Positions 25,407 through 27,064 of a stretch of DNA of 27,064 nucleotides are shown here, in pieces. The position numbers and the translations under genes were made by a program. Position 1 is the stretch's first letter. Each line of letters starts with the position of its first letter. This DNA comes from a bacterium (GTDB lineage: Bacteria; CAIWAD01). Location of the stretch: positions 1 to 27,064 of the forward strand of contig JAUIFJ010000038.1 in the NCBI GenBank assembly GCA_030429345.1, read 5' to 3'. The notes below the pieces were generated by a model, which saw only the letters and a list, made by a program, of their open reading frames with translations, was not told the origin of the DNA and made no database searches.

Positions 25407-25684
25407 TGGCACTCAAAACAGTCAGCGACGAACACCTCCTCCAGGGGAGGGGACCCGGAAACCGAAGTGTGTGACACCCTGCCGTCGGGGGTCGGCAGGC
25501 ATCCCGCGAAGGGGAGCTTCAGTCCCGTCAGTCAAGCGCAAAATATAGGAGTTTCGCGGCGCAAAAATGGCCGCTGGACAAGGTCGGGTGAGGGGGAAAA
25601 ACAGGGAAGCGCCGACAGCAAAATCCAGCCGGAGAAATTCTTTGGATGCGCGAGGCGCACTCATCCCTCCATGGGAATGGGTGC
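25407..25684 (-). promoter_or_regulatory. nuoA upstream region with candidate -10 and leader hairpin
   Basis: These 278 bp lie between array C and nuoA. On the - strand, CCTATATTTTG (25549-25539) offers a -10-like TATATT about 136 bp upstream of the nuoA ATG. No good -35 is seen. Downstream in the presumed leader, CCTGCCG/CGGCAGG (25478-25499, 7-bp stem, 8-nt loop) and a smaller CCTCC/GGAGG hairpin (25438-25450) could form in the RNA; the latter contains the GGAGGAGG sequence. No riboswitch class is recognised. Confidence 0.4.
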
Positions 25685-25858
25685 GGCACCGTCCCTGGCA
25701 CCGTCCTTGGCACGGTTCCTGGCACCGTGCCTGGCACCGTCCCTGGCACCGTCCCTGGCACCGTCCCTGGCACCGTCCCTGGCACCGTCCCTGGCACCGT
25801 GCCTGGCACCGTCCCTGGCACCGTCCTTGGCACCGTCCCTGGCACCGTGCCTGGCACC
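25685..25858. repeat. 12-bp tandem repeat array C, 14 units plus a half unit
   Basis: There are fourteen 12-bp units (GGCACCGTCCCT type on the + strand) plus a final GGCACC, with no length change. Variants are GTCCTT (units 2 and 12), GTTCCT (unit 3) and GTGCCT (units 4, 10 and 14); the last makes GGCACCGTGCC, a near palindrome. The array lies between the TonB-like gene's terminator and the nuoA upstream region, 278 bp before nuoA. Read toward nuoA, the unit is AGGGACGGTGCC. Confidence 0.97.
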
Positions 25859-25870
25859 AGGGCTGCCTAC

Positions 25871-25899
25871 AAAAAAAGCCCCGGCACAGGGCCGGGGCT
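25871..25899 (-). terminator. intrinsic terminator of the TonB-like gene
   Basis: A 9-bp perfect stem (AGCCCCGGC, 25877-25885, pairs with 25891-25899) has a 5-nt loop. On the - strand it is followed by seven T (the A run at 25871-25877). It lies 25 bp past the stop at 25925, directly next to array C. Confidence 0.9.
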
Positions 25900-25924
25900 G
25901 TGATAAACGAAGGCTGCGGATGGG

Positions 25925-26593
25925 CTAGTTTTGCAGCTGGAAACGTACAGCTTGCTGCATCCGGACTTCGACCAGGCGATCACGCTGCATGCCTGGAGTG
26001 AATCGCACACCGGACAAGGCTTCAATGGCAGCTTTGCCGAACTCCAACTGCGGCGGTCGCTCAGCAAGAATCTCGAATTCGCGCGGCACTCCATCCTTTC
26101 CAAGAACGAAGGCAATCAGCGCTTGCCCTTCCACACCTGCGCGCCTGGCGAATTCGGGGTAGACAATCCGACTATAGAGAGCCTGCAGTCCTCCGATCAA
26201 TTCCGGCTCCACTTCCAGGCTGAAGAAGGGAACAGGTTCCGATTCGGCAACCAGCGGGGGAGGTGGAGGCAGAGGCAGTTCTGTGGACGGGGCGGGCAGC
26301 AGAGTTTTTTCCGGTTCCGCCAGTGGCAAATCGTCCACCGGTTGAATCGGCGCGAATCTCCGGGCAGGTTGTTCGACCACAGTCTCCTTCATCCGCGGCT
26401 GCACCTGCGGGACCACTTCGATCGCCTGGGGCTCCTCCAGGGACAGCGGGGTGGAAGGCAAGTCAGCCAGCGGATGGCCCCGGAAGAACAGGAACACGAA
26501 ACAGAAAAAGGCAAGCGTCAGTGCCAGGCTGGCTTCCAGGAGGAGTGTCTCATTCAAGCGTTGAGGGCGCACATGGGAGATTCGTGATGACAT
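25925..26593 (-). CDS. TonB-like energy transducer
   Basis: The product is 222 aa. The ATG at 26593 is chosen with AGGA 6 nt upstream; the frame is open to 26635. Order: a short cytoplasmic tail (1-16), one membrane anchor (about 17-37, rich in Leu/Phe), a proline-rich periplasmic stretch (about 44-130, with a run of six prolines), and a TonB C-terminal domain (about 140-222: YPEFARRAGVEGQALIAFVL, GVRFTPGM, final VRFQLQN). TonB links ExbBD-driven proton motive force to outer-membrane receptors, which implies a diderm cell. No exbB, exbD or receptor gene is in the window. It forms a single-gene unit with its own terminator, bracketed by arrays C and D. Confidence 0.88.
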   Translation of the reverse strand: MSSRISHVRPQRLNETLLLEASLALTLAFFCFVFLFFRGHPLADLPSTPLSLEEPQAIEVVPQVQPRMKETVVEQPARRFAPIQPVDDLPLAEPEKTLLPAPSTELPLPPPPPLVAESEPVPFFSLEVEPELIGGLQALYSRIVYPEFARRAGVEGQALIAFVLGKDGVPREFEILAERPPQLEFGKAAIEALSGVRFTPGMQRDRLVEVRMQQAVRFQLQN

Positions 26594-26749
26594 GGGAGGT
26601 CCTTTCGCTAGCGAGAGAAGAATAACAGACGGCACGACCGGACCCCGGGCTCGCCAAGCTCACTCTGTAAACTTCGCTGTCAGTGCTTGCGTTCCCGAAG
26701 CGATCTGTGCGAAGATTGCTAGCTGTTGCCCGTATTGAGAAGAAACCCT
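26594..26749 (-). other. upstream region of the TonB-like gene
   Basis: These 156 bp lie between the TonB-like start and array D. On the - strand, CTGTTATTCTTCTC (about 26629-26616) is an AT-richer patch about 25-35 bp upstream of the ATG and could hold a -10, but no matching -35 is convincing. No other element is seen. Confidence 0.3.
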
Positions 26750-27064
26750 GGCACCGTCCTTGGCACGGTCCTTGGCACGGTCCCTGGCACCGTCCTTGGC
26801 ACCGTCCTTGGCACCGTCCCTGGCACCGTCCCTGGCACCGTCCTTGGCACCGTGCCTGGCACCGTCCCTGGCACCGTCCCTGGCACTGTCCCTGGCACCG
26901 TCCCTGGCACTGTCCCTGGCACCGTCCTTGGCACCGTGCCTGGCACCGTCCTTGGCACCGTCCCTGGCACTGTCCCTGGCACCGTCCCTGGCACCGTCCC
27001 TGGCACCGTCCCTGGCACCGTGCCTGGCACCGTCCCTGGCACCGTGCCTGGCACCGTCCCTGGC
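26750..27064. repeat. 12-bp tandem repeat array D, at least 26 units, cut by the window end
   Basis: There are 26 complete 12-bp units (GGCACCGTCCCT type on the + strand, 26750-27061) and 3 nt of the next, with no length change. Variants include ACTGT, ACGGT, GTCCTT and GTGCCT. The array starts 156 bp upstream of the TonB-like gene and runs off the window. Read toward that gene, the unit is AGGGACGGTGCC, as in array C. Confidence 0.97.

Overview
The window is a GC-rich (above 60% by eye) bacterial stretch packed with protein genes. The first gene is on the + strand and all eighteen others are on the - strand. Three large secreted proteins end in the C-terminal domain common in the FCB superphylum (a PNPFNPxTT motif, then a GVY/GLY strand, then a final K/R-hydrophobic-K tail). 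One of them is gingipain-like. With the high GC, this suggests an uncultured FCB-type lineage such as Eisenbacteria, Krumholzibacteriota or Delongbacteria. That placement is an inference from domain style; there is no rRNA gene to settle it. I saw no tRNA, rRNA, CRISPR array or transposase gene.

Layout, left to right. (1) 1-327: a 12-bp tandem-repeat array and the leader of a large secreted protein (328-3405, +). (2) 3406-3556: a convergent intergenic region with a strong bidirectional terminator inside a larger imperfect inverted repeat. (3) 3557-11206 (-): an operon of a secreted M14 zinc carboxypeptidase, a C25 gingipain-family protein with a Trp where the catalytic His should be, and a TPR-like lipoprotein with an acidic run after its lipidated Cys. 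(4) 11438-12599 (-): two tandem cyclophilin peptidyl-prolyl isomerases, one a lipoprotein and one apparently cytoplasmic. (5) 12691-15099 (-): pyrF, a PilZ-domain gene and a YycJ/WalJ-type metallo-hydrolase, with overlapping ends. (6) 15178-15549: a 31-unit 12-bp array. (7) 15582-25406 (-): nuoA-B-C-D-G-H-I, an N-acetylmuramoyl-L-alanine amidase, folC and an EamA transporter in one tight co-directional run. nuoE, nuoF and nuoJ-N are not here. (8) 25685-25858: a third array, then a terminator and an orphan TonB-like gene (25925-26593, -). (9) 26750-27064: a fourth array that runs off the window end.

The most unusual element is the 12-bp repeat family (unit GGCACCGTCCCT on one strand). Four arrays hold about 86 units, with no visible length change inside the straight tracts. 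All four lie in gaps upstream of a transcription unit, 78-278 bp before the next start codon. Both window ends lie inside arrays, so the window may be a contig broken at these repeats. Their function is unknown to me: they could be regulatory or structural DNA, REP-like dispersed repeats, or selfish satellite-like sequence.

The protein genes mix core metabolism (respiratory complex I, folate and pyrimidine synthesis, envelope amidase, protein folding) with a secreted proteolysis and surface-protein module.
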